Assembly: GCA_045586505.1 (NCBI GenBank)
Contig: JAZNAL010000043.1
Span: forward strand, 1 to 16,823
Reading direction: 5' to 3'
Length of the DNA stretch: 16,823 bases
DNA from: Flemingiibacterium sp045586505
GTDB taxonomy: Bacteria > Bacillota > Clostridia > Oscillospirales > CAG-272
Positions within the stretch are counted from its first letter, which is position 1. Each line of letters opens with the position of its first letter. The position numbers and the translations under genes were made by a program. Below are positions 1 through 6,668 of this stretch, piece after piece. The notes beneath the pieces are model-generated. The model searched no databases and was not told where the DNA came from. It saw only the letters and a program-made list of their open reading frames with translations.

Positions 1-681
1 ATTCATTCGGGACCTTTTGTAACACGAGCAAAAGAGGAGTTCTCGAATAGTCAGAACGCAAATGTCCAGAAATGGAGCGCATACATATCTGGTAGTGTTA
101 TAAGACAGGACTTCTTGCGTACTGCTCTTGAATGGGTAAGCAAGGGCAACATTGACGATTATATGAGTAAGCACAGATACGATGATAACATTAACGAGTT
201 GAAAGCATATTTCACAAGTGTTATTGATTGGGTATCAAGTGTCTTTACCGATGTTGAAAGCGAAATGAGAGGTCTGCCTTGGGGTGAGTTCTACGAGCAG
301 TACCACACAAACGCCTATGCTCACGATGAAGTGTCGGCTAAACTGAAAGAACTGTATTCTGACTTCTATGTTAAGGATAAAAAGGGTGTATATGAGTATA
401 TCCTTGGTGGCTGTACCGACAGCAAACTCCTTAACATTCGAGTATTTGACGAGCCTACCAAAAAGACAGTTTATACACGCCAGACCGAAGAAGCAAAGAG
501 CAGTAATGTGTCAAACTGTCCTCTTTGTGCTATGGGTGCTGACAACAACAAAAACCGTATCTGGAAGATTACAGAAATGGACGCAGACCACGTTACCGCT
601 TGGAGCAAAGGCGGTTCAACCGATATAGATAACTGTCAAATGCTCTGTAAAACACATAATAGAGCAAAAGGCAATAAATAA
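1..681 (+). CDS. DUF262/HNH endonuclease family protein, C-terminal part (5' truncated by window edge)
   Basis: The reading frame is open from base 1, so the gene starts outside the window and about 226 residues are visible. The segment reading YISGSVIRQDFLRTALEWV resembles the region between the N-terminal DUF262 (ParB/GmrS-like nucleotidase) domain and the C-terminal nuclease in DUF262 proteins. The C-terminus is a classic HNH (beta-beta-alpha metal) fold: CPLC knuckle at bases 517-528, a DADH catalytic segment with the His at 589-591, then GGSTDIDNCQMLCKTHNRAKG. Family knowledge: DUF262/HNH proteins include GmrSD-type modification-dependent restriction enzymes and other phage-defence nucleases; the N-terminal half is needed to say more. 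A TTG at 115 could be read as a start, but similarity continues upstream of it, so it is internal. It is followed by 233 bases of non-coding DNA. Confident about family, not about target. Confidence 0.85.
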   Translation: MHSGPFVTRAKEEFSNSQNANVQKWSAYISGSVIRQDFLRTALEWVSKGNIDDYMSKHRYDDNINELKAYFTSVIDWVSSVFTDVESEMRGLPWGEFYEQYHTNAYAHDEVSAKLKELYSDFYVKDKKGVYEYILGGCTDSKLLNIRVFDEPTKKTVYTRQTEEAKSSNVSNCPLCAMGADNNKNRIWKITEMDADHVTAWSKGGSTDIDNCQMLCKTHNRAKGNK

Positions 682-914
682 TAGTTATATTCTGGCGTAT
701 TCTGTCTATAATATAGTAGGGTCTTTTCACACCCTCCTCTCATATCTGTATCAACACAAACACAGACAGGGGTAGGAATTAGAATGGACGGAATATAAAA
801 TTGGTTTATTCCTGCCGTGAGGCAGGTGTAAAATAAAAATGGTTGGAAGAAAAAGCAACCGCCAGAGTGTATAAACTACATTCTGGCGGTTTGTTTTATA
901 TGGCGGTGGAATAA
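682..914. other. intergenic region with two hairpins
   Basis: Non-coding stretch between the HNH gene and the 311-aa gene. It contains a TATAAT at 707-712 without a convincing -35 box, a short perfect hairpin CCTGCC-GTGA-GGCAGG at 811-826, and the long terminator-like hairpin listed separately at 858-897. No ORF with a ribosome binding site was seen. The small hairpin has no T-tract and its role is unknown. Confidence 0.5.
858..897 (+). terminator. intrinsic terminator or attenuator ahead of the 311-aa gene
   Basis: Arms 858-871 and 877-890 pair over 14 bp with one G-U pair and a five-base loop (TAAAC), followed by TTGTTTT. It lies only 25 bases before the ATG at 915, so it may end transcripts from the HNH gene or act as a leader attenuator for the next gene; the sequence alone does not decide. 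Confidence 0.75.
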
Positions 915-1850
915 ATGAAATTGGATTTGACAGTATTTGAGCAAGACGTTTCTTCTATGAGCGTTTTGGAGTTGGCAGATTGGTTGGTATCTTGCCGAAA
1001 TCAAGTTAAAAGAGAAAACTATCATACTGACAGCGAATACTATGAAAACCTCAAAATCTTTTGTGATAAATGGGAAAAGCATTATGAGAAGAATATAGGT
1101 TTTTACAAAAGTAAAGAGTTTGCTTTTGCGTTAATGTATTCGACAGTTAAGGATAATGCTGTGCTTATAACAAAGTTTAAAGGCGGAGAGCATAGGTGTC
1201 CCATAGGTTCTTGTAAAGATATGGATAGTATCACAATCCAAAAATCTAACACAGTATATGAAATAGAGAATCTAATGTTGGATATGTATGCTGAAATGTT
1301 AAAGATATTCGATGAAAAGTTATTTAAGGAAAAACCATTTGATAAGTACAAAAAGTATCTGCACGACTATCTGGTTAAATATCGTTTCACGGAAATCAGA
1401 ATAAACAGATACATTAAAGGCGAATATTTTAACAAAACACCTGTTACATCGTATAATGAGTTAGAAGTTCTTGCTCAGCAACATAAACATTATCTTTATA
1501 TGAAAAGAGCACACAAAAAGACCAATTATACAAATGGACTTAAACAGTATGATATAACAAAATCTGTGTATAGTTATTTTTGTAGTGATGATAAGTGTGA
1601 AAAGGACTTCACAAAAAAGATGTTCGTAAATCTCGGCTTTCTTTTGGGTTTGTCGTTGAAGCATTTAGAAAAACTCCTCGAATTAAACGGTTATTCCATA
1701 AGTGAATATAGCCAAAGAAAGTTTGACCAGATTATCCGCAGAACGTTCAAGTGTGGATTCAGCAGAGATATGGCAATAGGATTGATTGCCATTGAAAAAT
1801 CAAAGGGATATAATGTGCCTAACCTTACGAAAAACAACAAAGAAAAATGA
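915..1850 (+). CDS. uncharacterised 311-aa protein with C-terminal HTH-like helical domain
   Basis: No family is recognised over the full length. ATG at 915 is preceded by GGCGGTGGA, a usable ribosome binding site. The first 200 residues are lysine- and tyrosine-rich and predicted helical, with two close cysteines at 95 and 100. Residues about 235-290 (LGFLLGLSLKHLEKLLELNGY, followed by a basic RKFDQIIRR segment) resemble the helical HTH-like C-terminal segments often seen in accessory proteins of Firmicutes, which suggests DNA binding or a regulatory role; this is a pattern judgement, not a database hit. No signal peptide or membrane segment. The gene is strongly A+T-rich compared with genes beyond 2,900, consistent with acquisition by transfer. 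Its TGA stop overlaps the ATG of a 13-codon repeat micro-ORF (ATGA at 1847-1850), a possible translational coupling. Confidence 0.7.
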   Translation: MKLDLTVFEQDVSSMSVLELADWLVSCRNQVKRENYHTDSEYYENLKIFCDKWEKHYEKNIGFYKSKEFAFALMYSTVKDNAVLITKFKGGEHRCPIGSCKDMDSITIQKSNTVYEIENLMLDMYAEMLKIFDEKLFKEKPFDKYKKYLHDYLVKYRFTEIRINRYIKGEYFNKTPVTSYNELEVLAQQHKHYLYMKRAHKKTNYTNGLKQYDITKSVYSYFCSDDKCEKDFTKKMFVNLGFLLGLSLKHLEKLLELNGYSISEYSQRKFDQIIRRTFKCGFSRDMAIGLIAIEKSKGYNVPNLTKNNKEK

Positions 1851-1888
1851 CAACACTGCTGACAACACTTTTGACAACACTCCGTTAA
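1847..1888 (+). CDS. candidate 13-aa Thr/Leu leader-like peptide
   Basis: ATG at 1847 overlaps the stop codon of the upstream gene (ATGA) and opens a frame reading MTTLLTTLLTTLR followed by TAA. The peptide is three TTLL/TTL units, six Thr and five Leu in thirteen residues, generated by three tandem 12-bp repeats. There is no Shine-Dalgarno of its own, so translation would depend on coupling to the upstream gene. Its composition recalls amino-acid-rich attenuator leader peptides, but the coding interpretation is unproven: the same bases may simply be DNA repeats. A hairpin (CTCCGT/ACGGAG, 1880-1885 with 1895-1900) straddles its stop codon. Confidence 0.35.
   Translation: MTTLLTTLLTTLR
1848..1883 (+). 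repeat. three tandem 12-bp repeats (TGACAACACTNN)
   Basis: Units at 1848-1859, 1860-1871 and 1872-1883 share TGACAACACT and differ only in the last two bases (GC, TT, CC). A fourth copy of the nine-base core TGACAACAC lies at 2061-2069, just after the hairpin at 2008-2039 and ahead of the acetyltransferase. The spacing is near one helical turn, which suits an iteron-like protein-binding array, though in the coding frame it also makes a repetitive peptide. Confidence 0.8.
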
Positions 1889-2007
1889 TAGACTACGGAG
1901 ACGGGCGATATTTTTGAGATATTGGCTATCAAAATGCCCATTTTACACTACGATTTAAGCCATAAACACCACAGACTTAGGAGTGGGAATAATAGAATTA
2001 GGTTTTT

Positions 2008-2041
2008 AAGTGGCTTGGAAGCTTTATTCCAAGCCACTTTT
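2008..2041 (+). terminator. perfect 13-bp hairpin with short T run, upstream of the acetyltransferase
   Basis: Arms 2008-2020 and 2027-2039 are perfectly complementary around a six-base loop (GCTTTA), ending in CACTTTT. The T run is short, so termination may be partial. It probably ends the transcript of the 311-aa gene, but because it sits in the leader of the acetyltransferase at 2100 it could also attenuate that gene. No clear competing antiterminator pairing was found by eye. Confidence 0.65.
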
Positions 2042-2099
2042 GCAAGGTTGATGATTTTTGTGACAACACCTATAACGGATATTAGTGAGGAAAATAAGC

Positions 2100-2600
2100 A
2101 TGCTGAGAACCAAACGACTTTATTTGCGAAATCTCTGTCGCACCGACGCGGACATATTGTTTAGCTACCGTAATGACAGCAGATGCAATATGTATCAACG
2201 GTATGGAGATACCGGCAAGGCATATCTTAAGAAGTTTGTACAGGACTACTCTCGCTGTACCTTCTTATCGAGGGAAGAAGAGCAGCATTATGCCATAGTA
2301 TGTATTGCTGACAATAATATGATTGGTGATGTAAGTGTGTTCTTCTCTGAAAAAGACAACTGCTTCACGCTTGGAATTACCATTGCACCTCAGTACCAAA
2401 TGCAAGGGTATGCTTATGAGCTGTTGCGTGAGGTGATTGCAAAAATTCAGAATCAGTATCCGTCAGTTGATATAGTTGCATTGATTGAGAAAGAAAATAC
2501 AAAAAGCATCAACTTATTCAAAAAGCTTAACTTTATTGAAGAGTGCTACGCAGATTCCATTCAGTCCTATGTTTTCACCATATACGGTAAAACAGACTGA
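2100..2600 (+). CDS. GNAT family N-acetyltransferase
   Basis: A 166-aa protein of the GCN5-related acetyltransferase fold, RimJ/RimL-like in its opening (MLRTKRLYLRNLCRTDADILF). The acetyl-CoA binding motif A is visible at about residues 95-112 as LGITIAPQYQMQGYAYELL, matching the Q/R-x-x-G-x-G/A loop, and motif B as the NTKSINLFKKLNFIEE segment near 137-152. It would transfer acetyl from acetyl-CoA to an amine; substrate unknown (protein N-terminus, antibiotic or small metabolite). The ATG at 2100 is chosen because AGTGAGG at 2084-2090 forms a well-spaced ribosome binding site; a GTG at 2085 would lie inside that site. It stands in the A+T-rich accessory part, downstream of a hairpin and the TGACAACAC repeats, and is followed by a 14-bp hairpin. 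Confidence 0.85.
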   Translation: MLRTKRLYLRNLCRTDADILFSYRNDSRCNMYQRYGDTGKAYLKKFVQDYSRCTFLSREEEQHYAIVCIADNNMIGDVSVFFSEKDNCFTLGITIAPQYQMQGYAYELLREVIAKIQNQYPSVDIVALIEKENTKSINLFKKLNFIEECYADSIQSYVFTIYGKTD

Positions 2601-2628
2601 CCAATTTCAATTAGTCCCACAGTTTAAT

Positions 2629-2668
2629 AATCAAATGCTCCGGCAATCTTTTGTCGGAGCATTTGATT
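2629..2668. repeat. 14-bp perfect inverted repeat after the acetyltransferase
   Basis: Arms 2629-2642 and 2655-2668 are exact reverse complements with a 12-base loop. There is no T-tract on either side, so it is a weak intrinsic terminator at best; it could be a structural or mobile-element end sequence. It lies close to the composition change at about 2,700. Confidence 0.6.
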
Positions 2669-2745
2669 GTCGCATATAACGATACGCAGAATAAACCCAA
2701 AAAACAAGGGTACCTAACTGTTTTTTTGGAATTATGTCAAAACCC

Positions 2746-2774
2746 TTGCAAAAAGAAAGAGTATGTGCTATAAT
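2746..2774 (+). promoter_or_regulatory. sigma-A promoter for the ABC transporter
   Basis: TTGCAA (2746-2751), a 17-bp spacer and a perfect TATAAT (2769-2774). A six-base inverted pair CAAGGG (2705-2710) and CCCTTG (2743-2748) overlaps the -35 box and could be an operator. It leaves a leader of about 115 bases before the ATG at 2895. Confidence 0.8.
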
Positions 2775-2894
2775 GGATACGGTAAAACTTCGCAAAACGT
2801 CCTTGCGGCGCTTTGTGAGATCGCGGGCGAAAAAGCAGAGACAAAACATAATTAAGAACTACTAAAACACATACAGAAGGGAGCATGAGGCATA

Positions 2895-4841
2895 ATGACA
2901 GGACCCGGTGGGCAGAGAATGCCATATAATCATGAGCGCGTACCGCTTCCGAAGGGGATTTCCGATGTGCCGCGCTACCTTCGAGAACTGCTGGGCGGAT
3001 TTTTTACACGCTTTGGATACATAGTCAAGTTGGTTTGGGAGACGGGACACTGGATACTGTTCCTGCTTTCATTTGTGGCGCTTTTTAAAGGCGTGACGCC
3101 TATTATCGGCTCACTTATATCACGAGATATATTAAATGAACTGCAGGAGATCATCGCAAGCGGAAGTCTGCCCGCAAATGATTTCTGGACCTCCAATGTA
3201 TTCTTCCTGATTATTTTCCTGTTCGTTTACCGAATACTCACGCAGGCCATCAATAATATCAGCCGTGCACTCAACCGCATAGCCGGCGAAAAGGTCGTCA
3301 ATCAGGTACGCCTGCAGATGATGCAAAAGTCGAAGGAGCTTGATCTTGCATCCTTCGATAACCACGAGTTTTACGAAAAAATGGAGAATGCCAGCCGTGA
3401 GGCGGGCACCCGACCGCTAAATATCCTCTCGGAGACCTTCGGCGCTGTCAGCACGGTCATCGAGTTTATAAGCTATCTCGTCATACTTCTGACAGCTCCC
3501 GGACTCACGCTTGCGACTCTTGTGATAATAGCGCTGGCAATACCCTCGGCGGTGATCAACTTCGTCTACCGCAAAAAACACTTCCGATATATGCGTCACC
3601 GTTCCAAGGAGCGCCGTCAGATGACCTACTACTCCGATCTGCTTGTCAACAAGGACATGTTCAAGGAAGTGCGTATGTTCGACCTTGCGGATAACTTCAT
3701 AGGACGTTATCTGAAGGTGTTCGATAAGTATTACAAGGGACTTCGCAACCTCATCGTCGCGGAAAACGTGTGGCACATTGCCATCGGCGTGGTGACAAAG
3801 CTTGTGAATCTGTTGTTTTACGCCCTCATTGCCATACAGGTGTTAAGTGGCAAGCTGATGATCGGTGACTATACGCTTTATACGGGCGCCATTGGCTCTA
3901 TAGCTACCTGTATCAGCACGCTTGTAACGTCTTCGGGTGCGATCTACGAGGGCACGCTGTTTATTGACAATCTCATAGCTTTCATGAAGGAAAAGCAGAC
4001 CGTGCTTCCCATAGTCAAGCCTGCCAGGAAGGTCATGAACAATCAAGGACATACCATCGAGTTTAAAAACGTCAGCTTCCGTTATCCCGGCACCGAGCGT
4101 GACGTGCTTCACGGCATAAATCTTACAATAAAGCCCGGAGAGACCCTTGCAATCGTGGGACTCAACGGTGCGGGCAAGACCACGCTTATCAAGCTTCTTA
4201 TGCGTCTGTACGATCCCACCGAGGGTACGATACTCCTTGACGGCAGGGATATACGGGAGTATGATCTGAAGAGTCTGTACGGTGCCTTTGGCATCATATT
4301 CCAGGACTTTGGCAAGTACGCAGTAACGGTAGAGGAAAATATCCGCTTCGGTGATATACACAAAGAAGCCGGTATGGATACCGTGGAATACGCGGCAGAA
4401 CAGAGTGCGGCGAAGGAGTACATAGATAAGCTTCCGAAAGGCTACGATACGCCGCTTATGCGTATCTTCGAGCAGAACGGTATGGAGCTGTCCATCGGTC
4501 AGTGGCAGAAATTAGCTATCGCCCGCGCCTTCTACGCCGATTCGGAGATCCTAATTCTTGACGAACCTACCGCATCCCTCGATCCCATCGCCGAGCAGGA
4601 GATCTTTAATCAGTTCGACAGGCTTCGCGACGACAAGACTACGATATTCGTATCTCACCGTTTGTCAAGCGCTACCATCGCCGATCAGATAATCGTGCTG
4701 GAAGGCGGCCATCTCATTGAGAAGGGCAGTCACGCAGAGCTTATGGCAGCAGAGGGAAAGTATTACAAGCTGTTCTCAACCCAGGCTAAGCGATACATTT
4801 CAAGCGATGACCCTATTATCGAGGGCGAGAATCCAAATTAA
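2895..4841 (+). CDS. ABC exporter, fused membrane and ATPase domains
   Basis: A 648-aa half-transporter of the MsbA/multidrug-peptide exporter type, expected to work as a homodimer in the cytoplasmic membrane. Six membrane helices are visible at roughly 52-75, 102-122, 180-200, 204-225, 295-317 and 325-350. The ATPase domain has Walker A GLNGAGKT (422-429), Q-loop Gln470, signature LSIGQ (532-536; LSGGQ is usual), Walker B ILILDE (552-557) and switch His588, so it should be catalytically competent. ATG 2895 follows GAAGGGA at 2877-2883; an in-frame ATG at 2919 is an alternative that would remove eight glycine-rich residues. No partner exporter or bacteriocin precursor lies beside it, so substrate is open (lipid, peptide or drug). 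Its G+C is clearly higher than that of the accessory genes upstream. It ends at a bidirectional terminator. Confidence 0.9.
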   Translation: MTGPGGQRMPYNHERVPLPKGISDVPRYLRELLGGFFTRFGYIVKLVWETGHWILFLLSFVALFKGVTPIIGSLISRDILNELQEIIASGSLPANDFWTSNVFFLIIFLFVYRILTQAINNISRALNRIAGEKVVNQVRLQMMQKSKELDLASFDNHEFYEKMENASREAGTRPLNILSETFGAVSTVIEFISYLVILLTAPGLTLATLVIIALAIPSAVINFVYRKKHFRYMRHRSKERRQMTYYSDLLVNKDMFKEVRMFDLADNFIGRYLKVFDKYYKGLRNLIVAENVWHIAIGVVTKLVNLLFYALIAIQVLSGKLMIGDYTLYTGAIGSIATCISTLVTSSGAIYEGTLFIDNLIAFMKEKQTVLPIVKPARKVMNNQGHTIEFKNVSFRYPGTERDVLHGINLTIKPGETLAIVGLNGAGKTTLIKLLMRLYDPTEGTILLDGRDIREYDLKSLYGAFGIIFQDFGKYAVTVEENIRFGDIHKEAGMDTVEYAAEQSAAKEYIDKLPKGYDTPLMRIFEQNGMELSIGQWQKLAIARAFYADSEILILDEPTASLDPIAEQEIFNQFDRLRDDKTTIFVSHRLSSATIADQIIVLEGGHLIEKGSHAELMAAEGKYYKLFSTQAKRYISSDDPIIEGENPN

Positions 4842-4870
4842 CGTCCTCACGGACGCAGACCTCTATAATA

Positions 4871-4917
4871 AAAAACCGTAGGAGCGATCTTGGTCGCCGC
4901 TACGGGTTTTTGTTTAT
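4871..4917. terminator. bidirectional terminator between convergent ABC and MocR genes
   Basis: CCGTAG (4876-4881) pairs with CTACGG (4900-4905), with an inner GCGA/TCGC helix; T runs lie at 4907-4917 on the + strand, and the A run at 4870-4875 gives a T run on the - strand. It serves both converging genes. Confidence 0.85.
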
Positions 4918-4926
4918 TAAAGAAAA

Positions 4927-6018
4927 TCAGTTGCCTTCCTGCATTTCCCGCCGACGCTTGCGGCGGATGCGGTTGATATGCCGCTCGAAATCACCGCTTT
5001 CGATGAATTTCGCCAGCACATATTGCTCAAATACGGGTACGGTGCAGGAATAAAAGCTCAGATGCCGATTGAATCTTTCCGAAAGAGTCTCGGGAAGCAC
5101 CATGTAGCCGATTCGCATAGAGGGCGCGATGGTTTTGGTGAAGGTATTTACATATATGACGCTCCCGTCGGGGTCAAGGGAAAAGAGTGTGTCCTCGTGC
5201 TTTGTTGACAAGGTGAACTCCGAATCGAAGTCGTCCTCAATAATAATACCGCCCCGCTTTTTTGCCCATTCTATGTATTCGCTTCGCTTTGAAGCATCCG
5301 CCGTGACGCCGCTGGGATAGCTGTGGAATGGGGTGACGTGCAGTACGGTGGCTTTTGTACGGGATAGCTCGGAGGTAAGGATTCCGTCCTTGCCCATTTT
5401 AAGCATCTCACATTCAACACCGTTTGATCTGTACACTGCACGGATCTTTTCATAAGACGGGTCCTCTACCGCAAAGATACGCTCACGCCCTAAAAGCTGC
5501 ACGATCAGACCGTAGAGGTATTCCGCGCCGGAGCCGATGACAATGCGCTCGGAGCTTACAAAAATGCCGCGGCTTCGGGCAAGATAACTGCAGATGGCAG
5601 TTTTTAGCTCATGGCTTCCCGAATTGGGGGATTTTATAAGGATCCGCTCGCCGTATTCGGAGATAACCGTCCGCATGGTCCTTGCAAAGATTGAAAACGG
5701 AAATTCTTCCTCGCTGTGAATGATATTTTCTGCCTTAGCACGTGTCCCGTGATGCTCCGCAACGGGGAAGAACTCGCCTTTTTTATAGCAGACAAAGTAA
5801 CCGCTTCGAAGCCGCGCCTGGATGTACCCCTCATCGCAAAGTATTGCGTATGCGTGCTCCACCGTGATGACGCTGACTCCTGCCTCCTCGGCAAGCAGAC
5901 GCTTTGAAGGGAGCTTTTCGCCGTATTTGTACAGTGACTCCGTAATGTCTGATCGAAGCTGCCGATACAGCTGTAAATATGCTTTTTCGGAACCGTTGTT
6001 ATCTACTGTGTATCTCAT
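4927..6018 (-). CDS. MocR/PdxR-type GntR regulator with truncated aminotransferase-like domain
   Basis: 363 aa. Residues 11-76 form a GntR winged helix (LPSKRLLAEEAGVSVITV, then YAILCDEGYI). Residues about 105-350 form a fold-type I PLP domain: HVTPFHSYPSG (227-237), the EDDFDSEF segment with the PLP-pyridine Asp (261-268), and TFTKTIAPSMRIGY with the Schiff-base Lys295 and Arg302. Family members bind PLP as an effector and commonly control vitamin B6 or GABA genes. Odd: the family is usually about 450-490 aa; this protein stops just after HINRIRRKRRRE, so the C-terminal small domain, which carries the substrate-carboxylate Arg in GabR, is missing. The stop is directly followed by a clean terminator, so the truncation seems established. 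The AAGGAG motif lies 17 bases before the ATG, unusually far. Divergent from an ECF S component with overlapping promoters. Confidence 0.88.
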   Translation of the reverse strand: MRYTVDNNGSEKAYLQLYRQLRSDITESLYKYGEKLPSKRLLAEEAGVSVITVEHAYAILCDEGYIQARLRSGYFVCYKKGEFFPVAEHHGTRAKAENIIHSEEEFPFSIFARTMRTVISEYGERILIKSPNSGSHELKTAICSYLARSRGIFVSSERIVIGSGAEYLYGLIVQLLGRERIFAVEDPSYEKIRAVYRSNGVECEMLKMGKDGILTSELSRTKATVLHVTPFHSYPSGVTADASKRSEYIEWAKKRGGIIIEDDFDSEFTLSTKHEDTLFSLDPDGSVIYVNTFTKTIAPSMRIGYMVLPETLSERFNRHLSFYSCTVPVFEQYVLAKFIESGDFERHINRIRRKRRREMQEGN

Positions 6019-6049
6019 CTGGTTATATAAAAAACTCCTTGTTTGGTAA

Positions 6050-6078
6050 TTGTTATATGTTCAGATATATTATATAAT
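6050..6078 (+). promoter_or_regulatory. sigma-A promoter for the ECF S component
   Basis: TTGTTA (6050-6055), 17-bp spacer, TATAAT (6073-6078), 34 bases before the ATG at 6113. The -10 box overlaps that of the opposing MocR promoter. Confidence 0.75.
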
Positions 6079-6097
6079 ATTATCATCAAATTGTAAA
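6069..6097 (-). promoter_or_regulatory. sigma-A promoter for the MocR-type gene
   Basis: Read on the - strand: TTTACA (6092-6097), 17-bp spacer, TATAAT (6069-6074). The two -10 boxes share bases 6073-6074, so RNA polymerase can occupy only one promoter at a time. This arrangement suits autoregulation and reciprocal control by the MocR-type protein. Confidence 0.7.
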
Positions 6098-6112
6098 GAG
6101 GGTTTTGAAAAA

Positions 6113-6622
6113 ATGCACTCAAAAACCAAAAAAATCGTATTCTCGGCGATGCTTGCGGCACTTGTGTGTGCCGCGACGATGATAATCAGGCTGCCGTCAC
6201 CCATCGGCGGCTACATAAATCTTGGCGACGGAATCGTCCTGCTTTCGGCATGGGTTCTGCCACCGCTGTACGGATTCCTTGCGTCAGGCATCGGCTCGGG
6301 GCTGGCAGACCTTCTGTCTGGCTATGCGGTATACGCTCCCGCCACCTTTTTGATCAAGGGGCTTATGGCGGTCTGCGGGTATTTCATCTATAACCGTTTG
6401 AAGGATAAGTTTAAAAAAAGCGACCTTGCCGCTCGGCTCATCGGCGGTGTTTGCGCTGAAATTATCATGGTTTTCGGTTACTATATTTTCGAGGGGTTTC
6501 TTTACGGCTTTGCAACCTCACTTGTCAATATTCCCGCAAACGCAGTACAGGGATGTGCGGGCGTTATCGTGGGAGTAATCCTTGTGACGCTGGTACGGAA
6601 GAATCGGTTGTTTGATCGATGA
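6113..6622 (+). CDS. ECF transporter S component (substrate-binding membrane protein)
   Basis: A 169-aa, highly hydrophobic protein with about five to six membrane helices. The GGYINLGDGIVLLSAWVL segment near residues 33-50 and GIGSGLADLLSGY matching the ECF-type riboflavin-transporter-like S-component family (ECF-ribofla_trS). Such proteins capture a vitamin and dock on the shared EcfA/EcfA'/EcfT module encoded elsewhere. ATG 6113 is preceded by AAAGAGGG at 6095-6102; an upstream TTG at 6050 would fall inside the promoter and is rejected. Substrate is not determined by the sequence. The divergent MocR/PdxR-type regulator, a PLP-binding family, makes a vitamin B6 compound the leading guess (PdxU/PdxU2-like), but other cofactors remain possible. 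It ends at a terminator shared with rpe. Confidence 0.85.
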   Translation: MHSKTKKIVFSAMLAALVCAATMIIRLPSPIGGYINLGDGIVLLSAWVLPPLYGFLASGIGSGLADLLSGYAVYAPATFLIKGLMAVCGYFIYNRLKDKFKKSDLAARLIGGVCAEIIMVFGYYIFEGFLYGFATSLVNIPANAVQGCAGVIVGVILVTLVRKNRLFDR

Positions 6623-6626
6623 GAAT

Positions 6627-6657
6627 AGAAAAAGGCTGTTTTTACAGCCTTTTTTAT
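6627..6657. terminator. bidirectional terminator between the ECF gene and rpe
   Basis: AAAGGCTGT (6631-6639) pairs with ACAGCCTTT (6644-6652) around a TTTT loop; T run on the + strand (6650-6655) and A run upstream (6629-6633) giving a T run on the - strand. Serves both converging genes. Confidence 0.85.
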
Positions 6658-6668
6658 GCCCTGTCAAA

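Noticed and set aside
1848..2069. Repeats as a CRISPR array
   Set aside because: Units are 12 bp and directly abutting with no spacers; no cas genes nearby.
2085..2099. Earlier GTG start for the GNAT gene
   Set aside because: GTG lies within the AGTGAGG ribosome binding site that serves ATG 2100, and the family opening begins at MLRTKRL.
2773..2865. 30-codon basic ORF in the ABC transporter leader (begins MDTVKLRKTSLRRF)
   Set aside because: Its ATG lies within the -10 box, so it would not be in the transcript from that promoter, and no ribosome binding site precedes it.
3843..4361. Open frame of 172 codons on the - strand
   Set aside because: Antisense to the ABC exporter, including its Walker A region; no recognisable protein features.
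6050..6112. TTG start extending the ECF S component by 21 codons
   Set aside because: The extension falls on the promoter -35 and -10 boxes; ATG 6113 has a proper ribosome binding site.
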